DNA of 64,000 nucleotides from Bradyrhizobium diversitatis (GTDB lineage: Bacteria; Pseudomonadota; Alphaproteobacteria; Rhizobiales; Xanthobacteraceae), in assembly GCF_016031635.1 (NCBI RefSeq), contig NZ_JACEGD010000027.1:62001-126000 (forward strand). Direction: 5' to 3'. The notes under the pieces were generated by a model, which ran no database searches, was not told where the DNA came from, and saw only the letters and a list, made by a program, of their open reading frames with translations. The stretch's first letter is position 1. Each line of letters begins with the position of its first letter. Of this stretch, positions 32,611 to 42,113 are shown piece after piece. A program made the position numbers and the translations under genes.

Positions 32611-35010
32611 GTGGCAAAAGGTTCGCGAAAGAACCGCAAGCGCGAAAATGCCGGCACGAAGGCGCACACGCCTGAATCTGCTCATCCCGCGCAACGGTCC
32701 TCGGCCACCAGGCTGAAGGCCGCTGTACTGCTGGGCGGTTCGCTGCTCGTTCTGATCGCGGGGGCACTACTATGGCCCAGAGTTTCGAAGGTCCCAGCCA
32801 AACCACGGCAAATCGCCGAACGGACATTTGTCGGTAGCGAAGCGTGCAGCGGCTGCCATGCGACGCAGGCAAAGCTCTGGCAGACCTCGCAGCACCGACA
32901 CGCAATGGATCATGCGACCAACCAATCCGTTCGCGGCGATTTCAACGACGCGGTGCTTGAATACGCCGGCACGCGCTCGCGCTTCTTTCGTCGCGATAGG
33001 AAATTTCTTGTCGAGACAGACGGGCCGGACGGCAAGCCTGCGACGTTCGACATCAAGTACACGTTTGGCCTCGACCCGCTGCAGCAATATCTGATCGAGT
33101 TTCCGGACGGCCGCATCCAGGCTCTGTCGATCGCCTGGGACACCAGGCCGAAAGACCAGGGCGGACAGCGCTGGTTTCATCTCTATCCGGATGCCGCGAT
33201 CACCAGTAACGACCCCTTGCACTGGACCAGGCTGAACCAGAATTGGAATTTCATGTGCTCCGAGTGCCATTCGACCGGCGTGCACAAGAACTACGATGCG
33301 GCCGATAACCGCTTCGCAACGAAGTTCGCCGAGATCAGCGTAGGTTGCGAGGCCTGTCACGGTGCAGGTTCGCGCCATATCGCCTGGGCCAATCAGAAGC
33401 CGGCGTGGCGCGGTCCGGACGACGGTTTGTTGGTGAGGTTCGACGAGCGAACGGGCATCACCTGGTCAACCGAGACCGGAACGTTGAGGCCGAAGCGCAG
33501 CGTGCCCGCAACGGCCTTGCGCAAGGAGGTCGAAACCTGCGGACGCTGCCACGCGCGCCGTGATCAGCTTTCGGAGGACTGGACGCCCGGCCGTCCGCTC
33601 TCGGAAACCCACCGAGTGTCGCTGCTCGACCGGCAACGATTCCATGCCGACGGTCAGATGCGCGACGACGAGGAGACCTACAATTACACGCCGTTCAGGC
33701 AGAGCAAGATGTTCGCCAAGGGCGTGACCTGCAGCGACTGCCACGACCCGCATAGCGCCGCATTGAAGGCCCCTGGGGACGGCATCTGCGCGCAGTGCCA
33801 TGCGGCGGCGAACTATGAATCCGCCGCACACCGGCACCACGTCGAGGTCTCGCCCACACCAAGTTGCGCGTCCTGCCACATGCCGGAGCGGCGCTACATG
33901 GTTGTCGACCGCCGCCACGACCATGGCTTCCGCATCCCGCGCCCCGATCTCTCGATGCACACCGGCGCACCGAATGCGTGCAACGATTGCCATCACGACA
34001 AGCCCGCGGCGTGGGCGGCCCAGCAGATCGAGACCTGGTTCGGTCCGGAGCGGCACGACCATCAGACCTATGCTCGCGCTTTTCACGCCGCCTGGAGCGA
34101 AGCTGCCGACGCGCAGTCGCTGCTGGCCGCCATTGCCGGTTCCGGCGACGTTCCCGGTATCGTTCGCGCCAGCGCGCTGGCCGAGCTCCCGGTGCCTGAC
34201 CTAATTCTGATCCGCCGCGGGCTCTCGGATCCCGATCCGCTGGTGAGATTGGGATCGCTCGATGCGCTGGAGGGGGTACCAACCGATCAGCTCTGGGCCC
34301 TCGCATCTGCGCAACTGGCCGATCCGATTCGCGGCGTGCGCATTCGCACCGCCGAGGTGCTCGCCTCCGTGCCTCCCTTTCAACAGCCTGCCGCCGACCG
34401 CGATAGGTTCGCGCAAGCCGTGGCCGAGTTTGTGGCTGCGCAGAAATTGAATGCAGATCGTCCGGACGCCCGGACAGCGCTCGGCAATTTCTATGCACGA
34501 CAAGCCAGCGCCGCAGGGGCCGAAGCAGAATATCGGGCTGCCCTTAGGCTTGACCCCTCGTTCTCGCCCGCGGCCGTCAATCTTTCCGATCTGTACCGGC
34601 AACTCGGTCGCGAAAGTGATGGCGAGCAACTTCTTCGCGAAGCTCTGTCCAAATCGGGGCAAAATGCCTCACTTCACCATTCGCTCGGCCTCGTCCTTGT
34701 ACGCCAAAAGCGCGCCAATGAGGCTCTCGACGAATTGCGCCAGGCGGCAGTCCTGGAGCCAAGTCAACCGCGCTATGCTTACGTTTACGCCGTGGGGTTA
34801 CATTCCTCTGGCCGCCGCGACGACGCCCTTGCTGTTCTGAGGAACAGCTTGCTAATGCATCCCAATGATCGTGATACCCTTTCTGCGACACTCGCGCTGA
34901 GCCGCGAAAAAGGCGATTCCGCATCTGCGCTGGGCTATGCTGAGCAACTCGCGCGCCTGATGCCCCACAATCGCAAAATCGAAGACCTCATCAAGCAACT
35001 CAAGCAGTAG
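32611..35010 (+). CDS. Octaheme c-type cytochrome fused to TPR repeats
   Basis: It is 799 aa. A basic N-terminus and one membrane helix (about 36-54, AAVLLGGSLLVLIAGALLW) anchor a periplasmic domain with eight CxxCH heme sites: C79, C216, C246, C310, C374, C393, C419 and C457. About residues 500-600 are HEAT-like (VRLGSLDALEGVPTDQ, GVRIRTAEVLASV). The last 200 residues are TPR repeats (RTALGNFYARQASAAGAEAE, SLHHSLGLVLVRQKRANEAL). The heme part resembles the cytochrome c554/multiheme family; the partner and electron route are unknown. The start is GTG. It closes the island and converges on the MATE gene. Confidence 0.88.
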   Translation: MAKGSRKNRKRENAGTKAHTPESAHPAQRSSATRLKAAVLLGGSLLVLIAGALLWPRVSKVPAKPRQIAERTFVGSEACSGCHATQAKLWQTSQHRHAMDHATNQSVRGDFNDAVLEYAGTRSRFFRRDRKFLVETDGPDGKPATFDIKYTFGLDPLQQYLIEFPDGRIQALSIAWDTRPKDQGGQRWFHLYPDAAITSNDPLHWTRLNQNWNFMCSECHSTGVHKNYDAADNRFATKFAEISVGCEACHGAGSRHIAWANQKPAWRGPDDGLLVRFDERTGITWSTETGTLRPKRSVPATALRKEVETCGRCHARRDQLSEDWTPGRPLSETHRVSLLDRQRFHADGQMRDDEETYNYTPFRQSKMFAKGVTCSDCHDPHSAALKAPGDGICAQCHAAANYESAAHRHHVEVSPTPSCASCHMPERRYMVVDRRHDHGFRIPRPDLSMHTGAPNACNDCHHDKPAAWAAQQIETWFGPERHDHQTYARAFHAAWSEAADAQSLLAAIAGSGDVPGIVRASALAELPVPDLILIRRGLSDPDPLVRLGSLDALEGVPTDQLWALASAQLADPIRGVRIRTAEVLASVPPFQQPAADRDRFAQAVAEFVAAQKLNADRPDARTALGNFYARQASAAGAEAEYRAALRLDPSFSPAAVNLSDLYRQLGRESDGEQLLREALSKSGQNASLHHSLGLVLVRQKRANEALDELRQAAVLEPSQPRYAYVYAVGLHSSGRRDDALAVLRNSLLMHPNDRDTLSATLALSREKGDSASALGYAEQLARLMPHNRKIEDLIKQLKQ

Positions 35011-35198
35011 AGAGCTGCTTTAGCCTCGAGATAAGTGCCTCGCGGGATCCGCAATTTGACCATGGCTGCGGCGAGACCCGCTTTGCGCAAAAAAGACTGC
35101 CAAGCTCGGTTCTTGCCATTCCGACCTTTGCTGCCGTTGTACGAAAGCGGTCGGTATCGGATCGAAGCTGACAGTGACGAAGATTTTTGAGTCGCCCC

Positions 35199-36617
35199 CT
35201 AAAGCGCGGGCACGCGTGCAGGAGGCACGACCGGCTCGGACCCCGCCTCCTCCATACCTTGCTCCGGAGGAGGCAATACCAGCCGCCTGCCGAATTCGCG
35301 ACGCAACAGCCACAGGCTCAACGCGGCCTGGAGCGTCGTCGCCGCGATCGACAGATACCAGACGTGCTCCATTCGGAAGCCTGGCCGCGTCGACAGCCAG
35401 ATTGCCGGCAGCGAATAGGTGAAGACGCGCGTCGCCGAACTCAGCAGCACCGGCTTGGTGTTGCCGAGGCCCTGAAACATGCTCGAGCAGGTGAAGATGA
35501 GACCCTGCGCCACCATGTTGAGCGAGATGATCCGCAGGAACAGGTAGGCGATCTCCATCGTCTCCCGATCGTTCGAGAATCCGGCGAGCAGCAGCTCCGG
35601 CTTCAACTGCGCCAGCATCATGAAGCCGACCATCACGGCGCTGGTGATCAGCGCCGACTTGACGAAGGTTTCCCGTACGCGCGCGCCATTGCCGGCGCCG
35701 ACATTCTGGCCGGCGATCGGTCCGGCCGCCAGCGCCACCGCAAGCGCCGGCATCTGGATCAGGCCGAGCACCCGCTGCCCGATGCCGAATCCGGCCTGTG
35801 CCGCCGCGCCGAAATCGCGCAGCACGTAGTAGACCACCGCCATGAAGATGAACATCATCGCGAACTCGCCGCCAGCCGGCAGGCCGACATTGAGAATGCG
35901 CATGAGATGACGCGGCTGCGGACGCCACTGCGCCGGATTGAAGACGACATAGCGCTCGACCTTGCGGAAATAGACAAGCAGCATCAGCGCGCCGATGGCG
36001 ACCGCGATCGAACTCGCCAGCCCCGCGCCGGCAACGCCGAGCGCGTAGCCGGTGCCCCAGCCCGAGATCAGCACCGGCGCCAGCGCGATGTTGATGACGA
36101 CCGCGATGACCCGCACCAACATGGCCGGGCGTACGATGCCGGTCGCGCGCAGGGCGGATGCCGTCACCTGCATGATGAATTCCAGCGCGAGCGCCGGCAT
36201 GAACCACAACAGATAAGTGGTTCCCGCCTCGATCGTGGCCTCGTCCGCGGCGACCGAACGCATGTAGGCGCGCGACAGCACCGCTCCCGCGACCAGGGTC
36301 AACACGCCGAACAGCACCGACAGCGCAACCGCCTGGTTGAAGATCAGATTGGCGTCGGGTCGATCCTTGCGCCCGACGGCGTGTGCGATCAGCGCCACCG
36401 TGCCGACGCCAAGCACCTGTATCAGCGCGTTGACGAGAAAGCCGGCATTGCCGGCCGCGGCGACGCCTGCCACGGCGGCATCGCCCAGGCCCGACACGAA
36501 GTACAGGTCGACCAGCTGGCAGACCATGATCGAGACCATCCCGGCCATGATCGGCGGCGTCATGGCCAGGATGTGTCTCACGATGGAGCCGTTCGCCAGG
36601 TCTTTCATGTCATTCAC
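35199..36617 (-). CDS. MATE family efflux transporter
   Basis: It is 472 aa with twelve predicted membrane helices in two related halves. MatE features include PPIMAGMVSIMVCQLVDLYF near the N-terminus, SALRATGIVRPAM in helix 5, and the second-half match GLPAGGEFAMMFIFMAVVYY and FQGLGNTKPVL. The family extrudes cationic drugs and metabolites using Na+ or H+. The ABC exporter lies 46 bp upstream on the same strand, so both may be co-transcribed. The start could be ATG 36617 or ATG 36608. The 188 bp between it and the cytochrome gene show nothing recognisable. Confidence 0.92.
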   Translation of the reverse strand: MNDMKDLANGSIVRHILAMTPPIMAGMVSIMVCQLVDLYFVSGLGDAAVAGVAAAGNAGFLVNALIQVLGVGTVALIAHAVGRKDRPDANLIFNQAVALSVLFGVLTLVAGAVLSRAYMRSVAADEATIEAGTTYLLWFMPALALEFIMQVTASALRATGIVRPAMLVRVIAVVINIALAPVLISGWGTGYALGVAGAGLASSIAVAIGALMLLVYFRKVERYVVFNPAQWRPQPRHLMRILNVGLPAGGEFAMMFIFMAVVYYVLRDFGAAAQAGFGIGQRVLGLIQMPALAVALAAGPIAGQNVGAGNGARVRETFVKSALITSAVMVGFMMLAQLKPELLLAGFSNDRETMEIAYLFLRIISLNMVAQGLIFTCSSMFQGLGNTKPVLLSSATRVFTYSLPAIWLSTRPGFRMEHVWYLSIAATTLQAALSLWLLRREFGRRLVLPPPEQGMEEAGSEPVVPPARVPAL

Positions 36618-36662
36618 CTATGGCGGCGTGACGTCGGGACCTTCGCCCCGCCGCCGCGCGCC

Positions 36663-38459
36663 TCACTCCGCTGCGATCTGTCCGAGCTCCACCACCTGGC
36701 GCTCGAACAGGCCGCGATAGACGCCGTCTTGCTTGGCTGCGAGCATCGCATGCGTGCCTTGCTCGACGATCTCGCCGCGGTCGAACACCAGGATGCGATC
36801 GAGGCTCCTCACCGTCGACAGGCGATGCGCGATCACGATCGAGGTGCGGCCCTTCATCAGGCGCTCCATCGCCTGCTGGATCAGCGCTTCCGATTCCGAA
36901 TCGAGGCTCGACGTCGCCTCGTCCAGGATCAGCACCGGCGCGTCCGCCAGGAAGGCGCGCGCCAGCGCCACACGCTGCCGCTCGCCGCCCGACAGTTTCA
37001 CGCCGCGCTCGCCGACCAGCGTGCCATAGCCCTTCGGCAGGCGCAGGATGAAATCGTGCGCGTTGGCAAGCCGCGCCGCCTGCTCGATCGCCTCGAGGCT
37101 GGCGCCCGGCCGGCCATAGGCGATGTTCTCCGCAAGCGTGCGGTGGAACAGGATCGGCTCCTGCTGCACGATCGCGATCTGGCTGCGCAGCGATTGCTGC
37201 GTGGCGTGCGCGATGTCCTGCCCGTCGATCAGCACGCGACCGCCGGTGACGTCGTAGAGCCGCTGCACCAGCTTGACGAAGGTGGTCTTGCCCGAGCCGG
37301 AGCGTCCGACCAGACCGACGCGTTCGCCGGCGCGGATCTTGACCGACAAGCCGTCGTACAGCGGCGCGCGATGGCCGCCATAGTGGAACGTGACGTCGTC
37401 GAACACGATCTCGCCGCCCTCGATCGCGATCGGTCGTGCGTCGGAAGCATCCGCAATGCCGATCGGCTCGTCGTGGATCGCCACCAGCTCGTCCATGTCG
37501 TTGACCGAGCGCTGGAGGTTGTTGATGTGCATGCCGACGTCGCGCAAGTACGCGTGAATGACGTAGTAGCTCGTCAGCACATAGGTGACGTCGCCGGGCG
37601 ATGCGTGATCTGACATCCACAGCAGCACCGATCCGCCGATCACGGACGCGCGCAGGCACAGCAGCAAGGCAAGCTGCGACATCGCCGTGTAATTATAGCG
37701 ATACCAGGTCCGCCGCACGCGCACGCGCCAGCGGTTGATGACACGGGCAAGCCGCGTGTCCTCGCGCGCTTCCGCGCCGAACGATTTCACCACGGCATTG
37801 CAGGTCAGCGCGTCCGCCAGCGTGCCGCCGACCTTGGTGTCCCAGGCATTTGAGACGCGCGCGGCCGGCGCGATGTAGCGGGTCGAGAACACCACCGTGA
37901 TCGTGACGTAGAAGATCGCCCCGACCGCGATCACGAGGCCAAGCGAGGTCCAGTGCGCGCCGATCAGGATCATCGAGCCGACCAGCACCAGCAGCGACGG
38001 CGCCAGAGCCATCAGGATGGTGTCGTTGAGCAGGTCGAGCGCCCACATGCCGCGGGTGATCTTGCGGACGGTGGACCCGGCAAATGAGTTCGCGTGCCAG
38101 TCGGTCGAGAAACGCTGTACGCGCGTGAACGCGTCCTGCGCGACGTCGGACATGATTTTCAGCGTGAACGGCACGATCGCCTGGAGACCGACGAGACGCA
38201 GCACCATCGAGGCCGCGCCCAGCGCCACGATGGCGCCGAACGCAACCAGCGCCGCGTGGCGCGCATCGGGATCGGACGGACCGCGGGTCAACGCATCGAC
38301 CAGATGTCCCGAGAATACCGGCATGAACAGGTCGGCAACGGTCGCGCCCAGCAGCCCGCCGGCCACGATGAGGCCGCGCCCCGGCTGCTTCAGCCAGTGC
38401 TGGAACACGAAGGGCAGCACCACGCGAATTGCGGCGGGCTTCTTGGACAGAGCGGTCAT
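36663..38459 (-). CDS. ABC exporter, fused membrane and ATPase domains
   Basis: It is 598 aa, a half-size exporter acting as a homodimer. Six membrane helices occupy about residues 20-310. The ATPase domain follows: Walker A GRSGSGKTTF, Q-loop region IAIVQQEPILFHRTL, signature LSGGERQRVALARA, Walker B VLILDEATSSLD and switch histidine in VIAHRLSTV. It resembles MsbA/multidrug exporters. The ATG at 38459 is preferred to an in-frame TTG at 38540, whose extra residues look non-coding. The MATE gene follows 46 bp downstream. The substrate is unknown. Confidence 0.93.
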   Translation of the reverse strand: MTALSKKPAAIRVVLPFVFQHWLKQPGRGLIVAGGLLGATVADLFMPVFSGHLVDALTRGPSDPDARHAALVAFGAIVALGAASMVLRLVGLQAIVPFTLKIMSDVAQDAFTRVQRFSTDWHANSFAGSTVRKITRGMWALDLLNDTILMALAPSLLVLVGSMILIGAHWTSLGLVIAVGAIFYVTITVVFSTRYIAPAARVSNAWDTKVGGTLADALTCNAVVKSFGAEAREDTRLARVINRWRVRVRRTWYRYNYTAMSQLALLLCLRASVIGGSVLLWMSDHASPGDVTYVLTSYYVIHAYLRDVGMHINNLQRSVNDMDELVAIHDEPIGIADASDARPIAIEGGEIVFDDVTFHYGGHRAPLYDGLSVKIRAGERVGLVGRSGSGKTTFVKLVQRLYDVTGGRVLIDGQDIAHATQQSLRSQIAIVQQEPILFHRTLAENIAYGRPGASLEAIEQAARLANAHDFILRLPKGYGTLVGERGVKLSGGERQRVALARAFLADAPVLILDEATSSLDSESEALIQQAMERLMKGRTSIVIAHRLSTVRSLDRILVFDRGEIVEQGTHAMLAAKQDGVYRGLFERQVVELGQIAAE

Positions 38460-38532
38460 GACATCATCCGGCCGCACACGCGGGCCGGCTCCATCGATGG
38501 ACGCAAGCCGGCCGCGAAAGGCCGGAACGGCG

Positions 38533-38712
38533 TCACTCAAAACTGATTTTGACTTGGGAAGCGGAGCGATCGGGACGCTGGGTCGAAACCTTGGCCCAAT
38601 CGAAGCTGGCGGAAGAGGCCTCTAACAGGCCGCGTACATACCGAGCCAGAACGTGATCGAGGTCATCATCGAGCGCGGGCGTACGATCTGCGAATGCGAC
38701 GAAATCATGCAA
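38533..38712 (-). CDS. Possible small protein upstream of the ABC exporter
   Basis: A 59-codon frame reads LHDFVAFADRTPALDDDL and ends in a stop shortly before the exporter start. GGGAGGG lies at about 38717-38723. From that site a second overlapping frame starts at ATG 38708 with ideal 6-bp spacing and encodes 28 residues (MISSHSQIVRPRS, then a hydrophobic MTSITFWLGMYAAC) ending at 38622. Only one is likely used. The first looks more protein-like and the second has the better start. It could be a leader peptide for the exporter. Low confidence either way. Confidence 0.35.
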   Translation of the reverse strand: MHDFVAFADRTPALDDDLDHVLARYVRGLLEASSASFDWAKVSTQRPDRSASQVKISFE

Positions 38713-38808
38713 ATCCCTCCCGGTTCGAATGAATGAGGTGCGCTTTATAGATGTGCCGCGCGTGGATTGCAACGGGGCTCGCGCGAGATCACGCACGAGT
38801 GTTGCAAA

Positions 38809-40395
38809 TTAGTGCGCGTCGCCGCCGGCGCCGAACGGCGAGGCCGGCTTGCTCAGCAGCGCGACCAGCAGGCTGAGGCCGAGATAGAACAGCGTCAGCA
38901 TGAGGAAGGTGTCGCCGAAACTCATCACCACGGCCTGGCGATGCACGAGCTGGGAGAGCTGCTTCATCGCCATCAGCGTGGAATCCCCTAACCCCTGGAA
39001 TTTCTGCATGAACATGCTCAGGGTTTCGATCGCGGTCGCGTTGCCCCAGGTCACGCGCTCCTGGAGGCGGGCGATGTGCAGGTCGGTGCGGTCGTTGAGC
39101 ACGGTGTTGATGACGGCAAGACCCACCGCGCCGCCGAGGTTGCGCATCAGGTTGAACAGGCCGCTCGCGTTCTTCACCCGGTCGGGTGGCAGCGTGCCGA
39201 GCGCGACGTTGTTGGTCGGCACCATCGCGAACATCATGCCGACGCCGCGCAGGATCTGCGGCACCAGCAGCTCGTAGAAATCGTATTCGCGGGTGATCCA
39301 GGTCATCTGGTAGGAGCCGATCGCGAACACGATGAGGCCGAACGCGATCATGTAGCGCATGTCGAGCGTGGCCATCAGCCGGCCGACCAGCGGCGCGACC
39401 AGGAACATGGTGATGCCGGACACGAACATGGTCTCGCCGATCATCAGCGCGCTGTAGCCCCGCACCTGGGCGAGATAAAGCGGATAGATATAGGTCAGGC
39501 CGTAAAGGCCGATGCCGATGCAGAACTGCAGCGTGCAGCCGACGGCGAAATTGCGATCGGAGAAGGTGCGCAGATTGACGATCGGCTCGTCCACCGTGAA
39601 CACGCGCCAGAAGAAGGCGATCGCCGAAATCGCGCAGATCCAGGCGCAGATCGCGACCGACGTATCCTGCATCCATTCATATTGCGGGCCTTCCTCCAGC
39701 ACATATTCCAGCGTCCCGAGGAAGCTGGCCATGAACAGCAGGCCCCACCAGTCGAAGCGGTCGAGCAATTCGAACTGCGGCTCGTCGAAATCGACCAGCG
39801 CCAGGACGCCGATGGTGATGCCGATGCCGGGCACGACGTTGATGAAGAACAGCCAGTTCCACGACATCAGGTCGGTGATGTAGCCGCCGACCGTCGGCCC
39901 GATCGTGGGTGCGAGGGTCGCGACCAGCCCGATGATGGGCCCGACGATGTGGAATTTCGTCCGCGGAAAAACGGTGTAGGCCGAGGCGAACACCGTCGGA
40001 ATCATGCCGGCGCCGAGAAAGCCCTGAAGCGCGCGCCAGACGATCATCTCCTCGATGGTGGTGGCGAAGCCGCAGAGCAGGCTCGAAGCGGTAAAGCCGG
40101 CCGCCGAGATCGCGAACAGGAGCCGCGTGCCGAAGGCGCGCGATAGGAAACCCGACAGCGGAATCGCGATCACTTCGGCGATGAGATAGGCGGTCTGAAC
40201 CCAGGAGACCTCGCTGGAGCTCGCCGACAGTCCGGCCTGGATCTCGCTGAGGGAAGCCGAGACGATCTGGATGTCCAGGATCGACATGAACATCCCGAAC
40301 ACCATGATGATGAACGCGAACAGCCGCTTCGGCGCAATGCGCTCCGAAGCGGGATCCGCCGTCATGGCCGGTGAAGCGGTGGTGGCATTTGCCAT
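38809..40395 (-). CDS. EmrB-type drug efflux MFS transporter (DHA2, 14 helices)
   Basis: It is 528 aa from MANATTASPAM; a longer start at 40470 reads into a repeat. Fourteen hydrophobic segments are seen. DHA2 motifs are MFMSILDIQIVSASLSEI in helix 1 (motif D1), SRAFGTRLLF in loop 2-3, and GAGMIPTVFASAYTVFP with GPTVGGYI in helix 5 (motif C of antiporters). With the HlyD-type partner just upstream it should form a tripartite pump with an outer membrane channel not encoded here. It is probably repressed by the TetR protein at 42114. Confidence 0.93.
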   Translation of the reverse strand: MANATTASPAMTADPASERIAPKRLFAFIIMVFGMFMSILDIQIVSASLSEIQAGLSASSSEVSWVQTAYLIAEVIAIPLSGFLSRAFGTRLLFAISAAGFTASSLLCGFATTIEEMIVWRALQGFLGAGMIPTVFASAYTVFPRTKFHIVGPIIGLVATLAPTIGPTVGGYITDLMSWNWLFFINVVPGIGITIGVLALVDFDEPQFELLDRFDWWGLLFMASFLGTLEYVLEEGPQYEWMQDTSVAICAWICAISAIAFFWRVFTVDEPIVNLRTFSDRNFAVGCTLQFCIGIGLYGLTYIYPLYLAQVRGYSALMIGETMFVSGITMFLVAPLVGRLMATLDMRYMIAFGLIVFAIGSYQMTWITREYDFYELLVPQILRGVGMMFAMVPTNNVALGTLPPDRVKNASGLFNLMRNLGGAVGLAVINTVLNDRTDLHIARLQERVTWGNATAIETLSMFMQKFQGLGDSTLMAMKQLSQLVHRQAVVMSFGDTFLMLTLFYLGLSLLVALLSKPASPFGAGGDAH

Positions 40396-40429
40396 GGTGT
40401 CAGCTCTGACTGGAGCAGGCTGCGAGTTG

Positions 40430-40568
40430 GGTACACCTCTCCCGCTTGCGGGAGAGGTCGCCGCGCTCAAAGAGCGCGGCGGGTGAGGGCTCTATCCTCT
40501 TGGGGAATCTCCCTGGCGGAGACAACCTCTCCCCAACCCTCCCCCGCAGGCGGGGGCGGGAGCGCACC
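40430..40568. repeat. GC-rich palindromes between emrA-like and emrB-like genes
   Basis: Two adjacent hairpins: ACCTCTCCCGCTTGCGGGAGAGGT near 40435-40458 (shown here by its arms CCTCTCCCGC / GCGGGAGAGG), and CCCCGCAGGCGGGGG near 40543. They separate two genes that should be one operon by 215 bp. Confidence 0.7.
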
Positions 40569-40610
40569 TGCGCTCGGGGTAAGAGTGCGTCGAGGCTCAT
40601 GTCACCGCGC

Positions 40611-41918
40611 TTACTGCGGATGGACCGCGGGATCGTCGAGATCGACCTCGCTTTCGGCGTCGGCGGCGCCCTTGTTGGTGTCGACGGTGGCGTAGACCGA
40701 CATGCCGGCACGGAGCAGGTTCTGCTTCGCCACCGATTTCGGCACGCGGATGCGGACCGGCACGCGCTGCACGATCTTGGTGAAATTGCCGGTGGCGTTG
40801 TCCGGCGGCAGCAGCGTGAACACCGAGCCCGCACCCGCCGCGATGCTGTCGACGACGCCGGAGAACTTGCGCATGCCGTAGGCGTCGACCTTGATCGTCA
40901 CCGGCTGGCCGGGCCGGATGCGCTTGAGCTGCGTTTCCTTGAAGTTGGCGTCGATATAGACGTCGTCGAGCGGCACGATATTGCCGAGGCGCTGGCCGAC
41001 CGCAACGAAGTCGCCGGTGTTGACCAGGCGGTTGGAGAACGTGCCGTTGACCGGCGCGCGCACCGCGGTGAAGGCGAGGTCGCGCTCGGCCTTGGCGAGC
41101 GTGGTCTTGAGCTCGGCGAGCTGGGCCTGAGCCTCGGCCTGCTGCGCCCTGGCGACATCGACATTGCTGACGGCAACGTCGTAGGCAGCCTGCGCGGCCT
41201 TGACCGCGGCGGCGCCCTGATCGCGTCCGGCTTCCGAGCTCTCGAAGGTGGCGCGCGAGGCAAAGCCCTTGCTGCTCAGCGCCTGCTGGCGCTCATAATC
41301 GAGGTCGGCGCGCTTGAGGCCCGCCTCCGCGGAGACGAGTTGCGCCTTGGCCTGCGCGACCTGGCTGTCGAGCGCGGCGACCTGTCGGCCGATGCGATCG
41401 ATGGTGGCCTGCTGGGTCGCGATCTTGGTCGCGGCGGCTTCGACCGCGATCTTGTAGTCGCCGTCGTCAATGCGGAGGACGATGTCGCCGGCCCGCACCG
41501 GCGTGTTGTCGCCGGCGAGGATCGAGGAGATATGCCCGGCAACGCGCGCGCCGAGCATCGTATTGTTGGCGCGGACATAGGCGTCGTCGGTGGAAACATA
41601 GAAGCGGCCGACCAGCGTGTAATAGCCGGCGTAGCTCGCGGCCGCGAGCGCGAGGACGAGGCCGACGCCCATCAGGACGAATTTGCGCTTGCCCGATTTG
41701 GGCGCACCGGCGGCGGGCGCGCCTGGCGCGGGTGCGGCCGGCTTGTCGGTCACGGGCTTTGGCGCCTCCGGGGCCGGATGTTTCGCTTCGTCGGCCACAT
41801 GAGCGCGCAACTGCTCGGCATGGGGTGCGGCTGTCTCGGACGCAGCATCATCGCCCGACTGCAGCTCCACCGCGTCCTGGCGAAGGACGCGAGCAGTCTG
41901 GTCTCTCGATACGGCCAT
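40611..41918 (-). CDS. EmrA/HlyD-type membrane fusion protein
   Basis: It is 435 aa. A proline- and alanine-rich cytoplasmic N-terminus (about 1-75) is followed by one membrane helix (FVLMGVGLVLALAAASYAGY, about 81-100). Then come the biotinyl-lipoyl-like half GRFYVSTDDAYVRANNTMLG, a long coiled coil rich in A, Q and K, the return strand DLAFTAVRAPVNGTFSNRLV, and beta-barrel VDAYGMRKFSGVVDSIAAG. The start is ATG 41918 with GGGGGAGG upstream; an earlier TTG is rejected. It is the first gene of the pump operon, behind the operator at 41995-42015. Confidence 0.92.
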   Translation of the reverse strand: MAVSRDQTARVLRQDAVELQSGDDAASETAAPHAEQLRAHVADEAKHPAPEAPKPVTDKPAAPAPGAPAAGAPKSGKRKFVLMGVGLVLALAAASYAGYYTLVGRFYVSTDDAYVRANNTMLGARVAGHISSILAGDNTPVRAGDIVLRIDDGDYKIAVEAAATKIATQQATIDRIGRQVAALDSQVAQAKAQLVSAEAGLKRADLDYERQQALSSKGFASRATFESSEAGRDQGAAAVKAAQAAYDVAVSNVDVARAQQAEAQAQLAELKTTLAKAERDLAFTAVRAPVNGTFSNRLVNTGDFVAVGQRLGNIVPLDDVYIDANFKETQLKRIRPGQPVTIKVDAYGMRKFSGVVDSIAAGAGSVFTLLPPDNATGNFTKIVQRVPVRIRVPKSVAKQNLLRAGMSVYATVDTNKGAADAESEVDLDDPAVHPQ

Positions 41919-41994
41919 AAAGGCCTCCCCCAAATATGTGCGATCGAGGGCGGCCGCCGCGCAGCCGGTTCCCTCTCGCTGACTCCAAGTACCA

Positions 41995-42015
41995 TTGACC
42001 GAACCGTTCGGTCAA
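41995..42015. promoter_or_regulatory. TetR-family operator overlapping the divergent promoters
   Basis: A perfect inverted repeat, TTGACCGAA / TTCGGTCAA around CCG, centred between the pump operon (start 41918) and tetR (start 42114). TTGACC can serve as -35 in either direction; toward tetR a TATAGA/TAGACA -10 follows at 15-17 bp. Binding would block both promoters. Confidence 0.7.
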
Positions 42016-42113
42016 TATAGACAATCTTCGCGGACAGACCATACGACCTTGAAGGCTTTATTCGGGTTTCATGGAACTGATCCGGTCCAAAAACCTTCCG
42101 AGACACTAAACCA

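Noticed and set aside
35011..35198. Possible insertion sequence debris after the octaheme gene
   Set aside because: No transposase signature, inverted ends or target duplication could be recognised.
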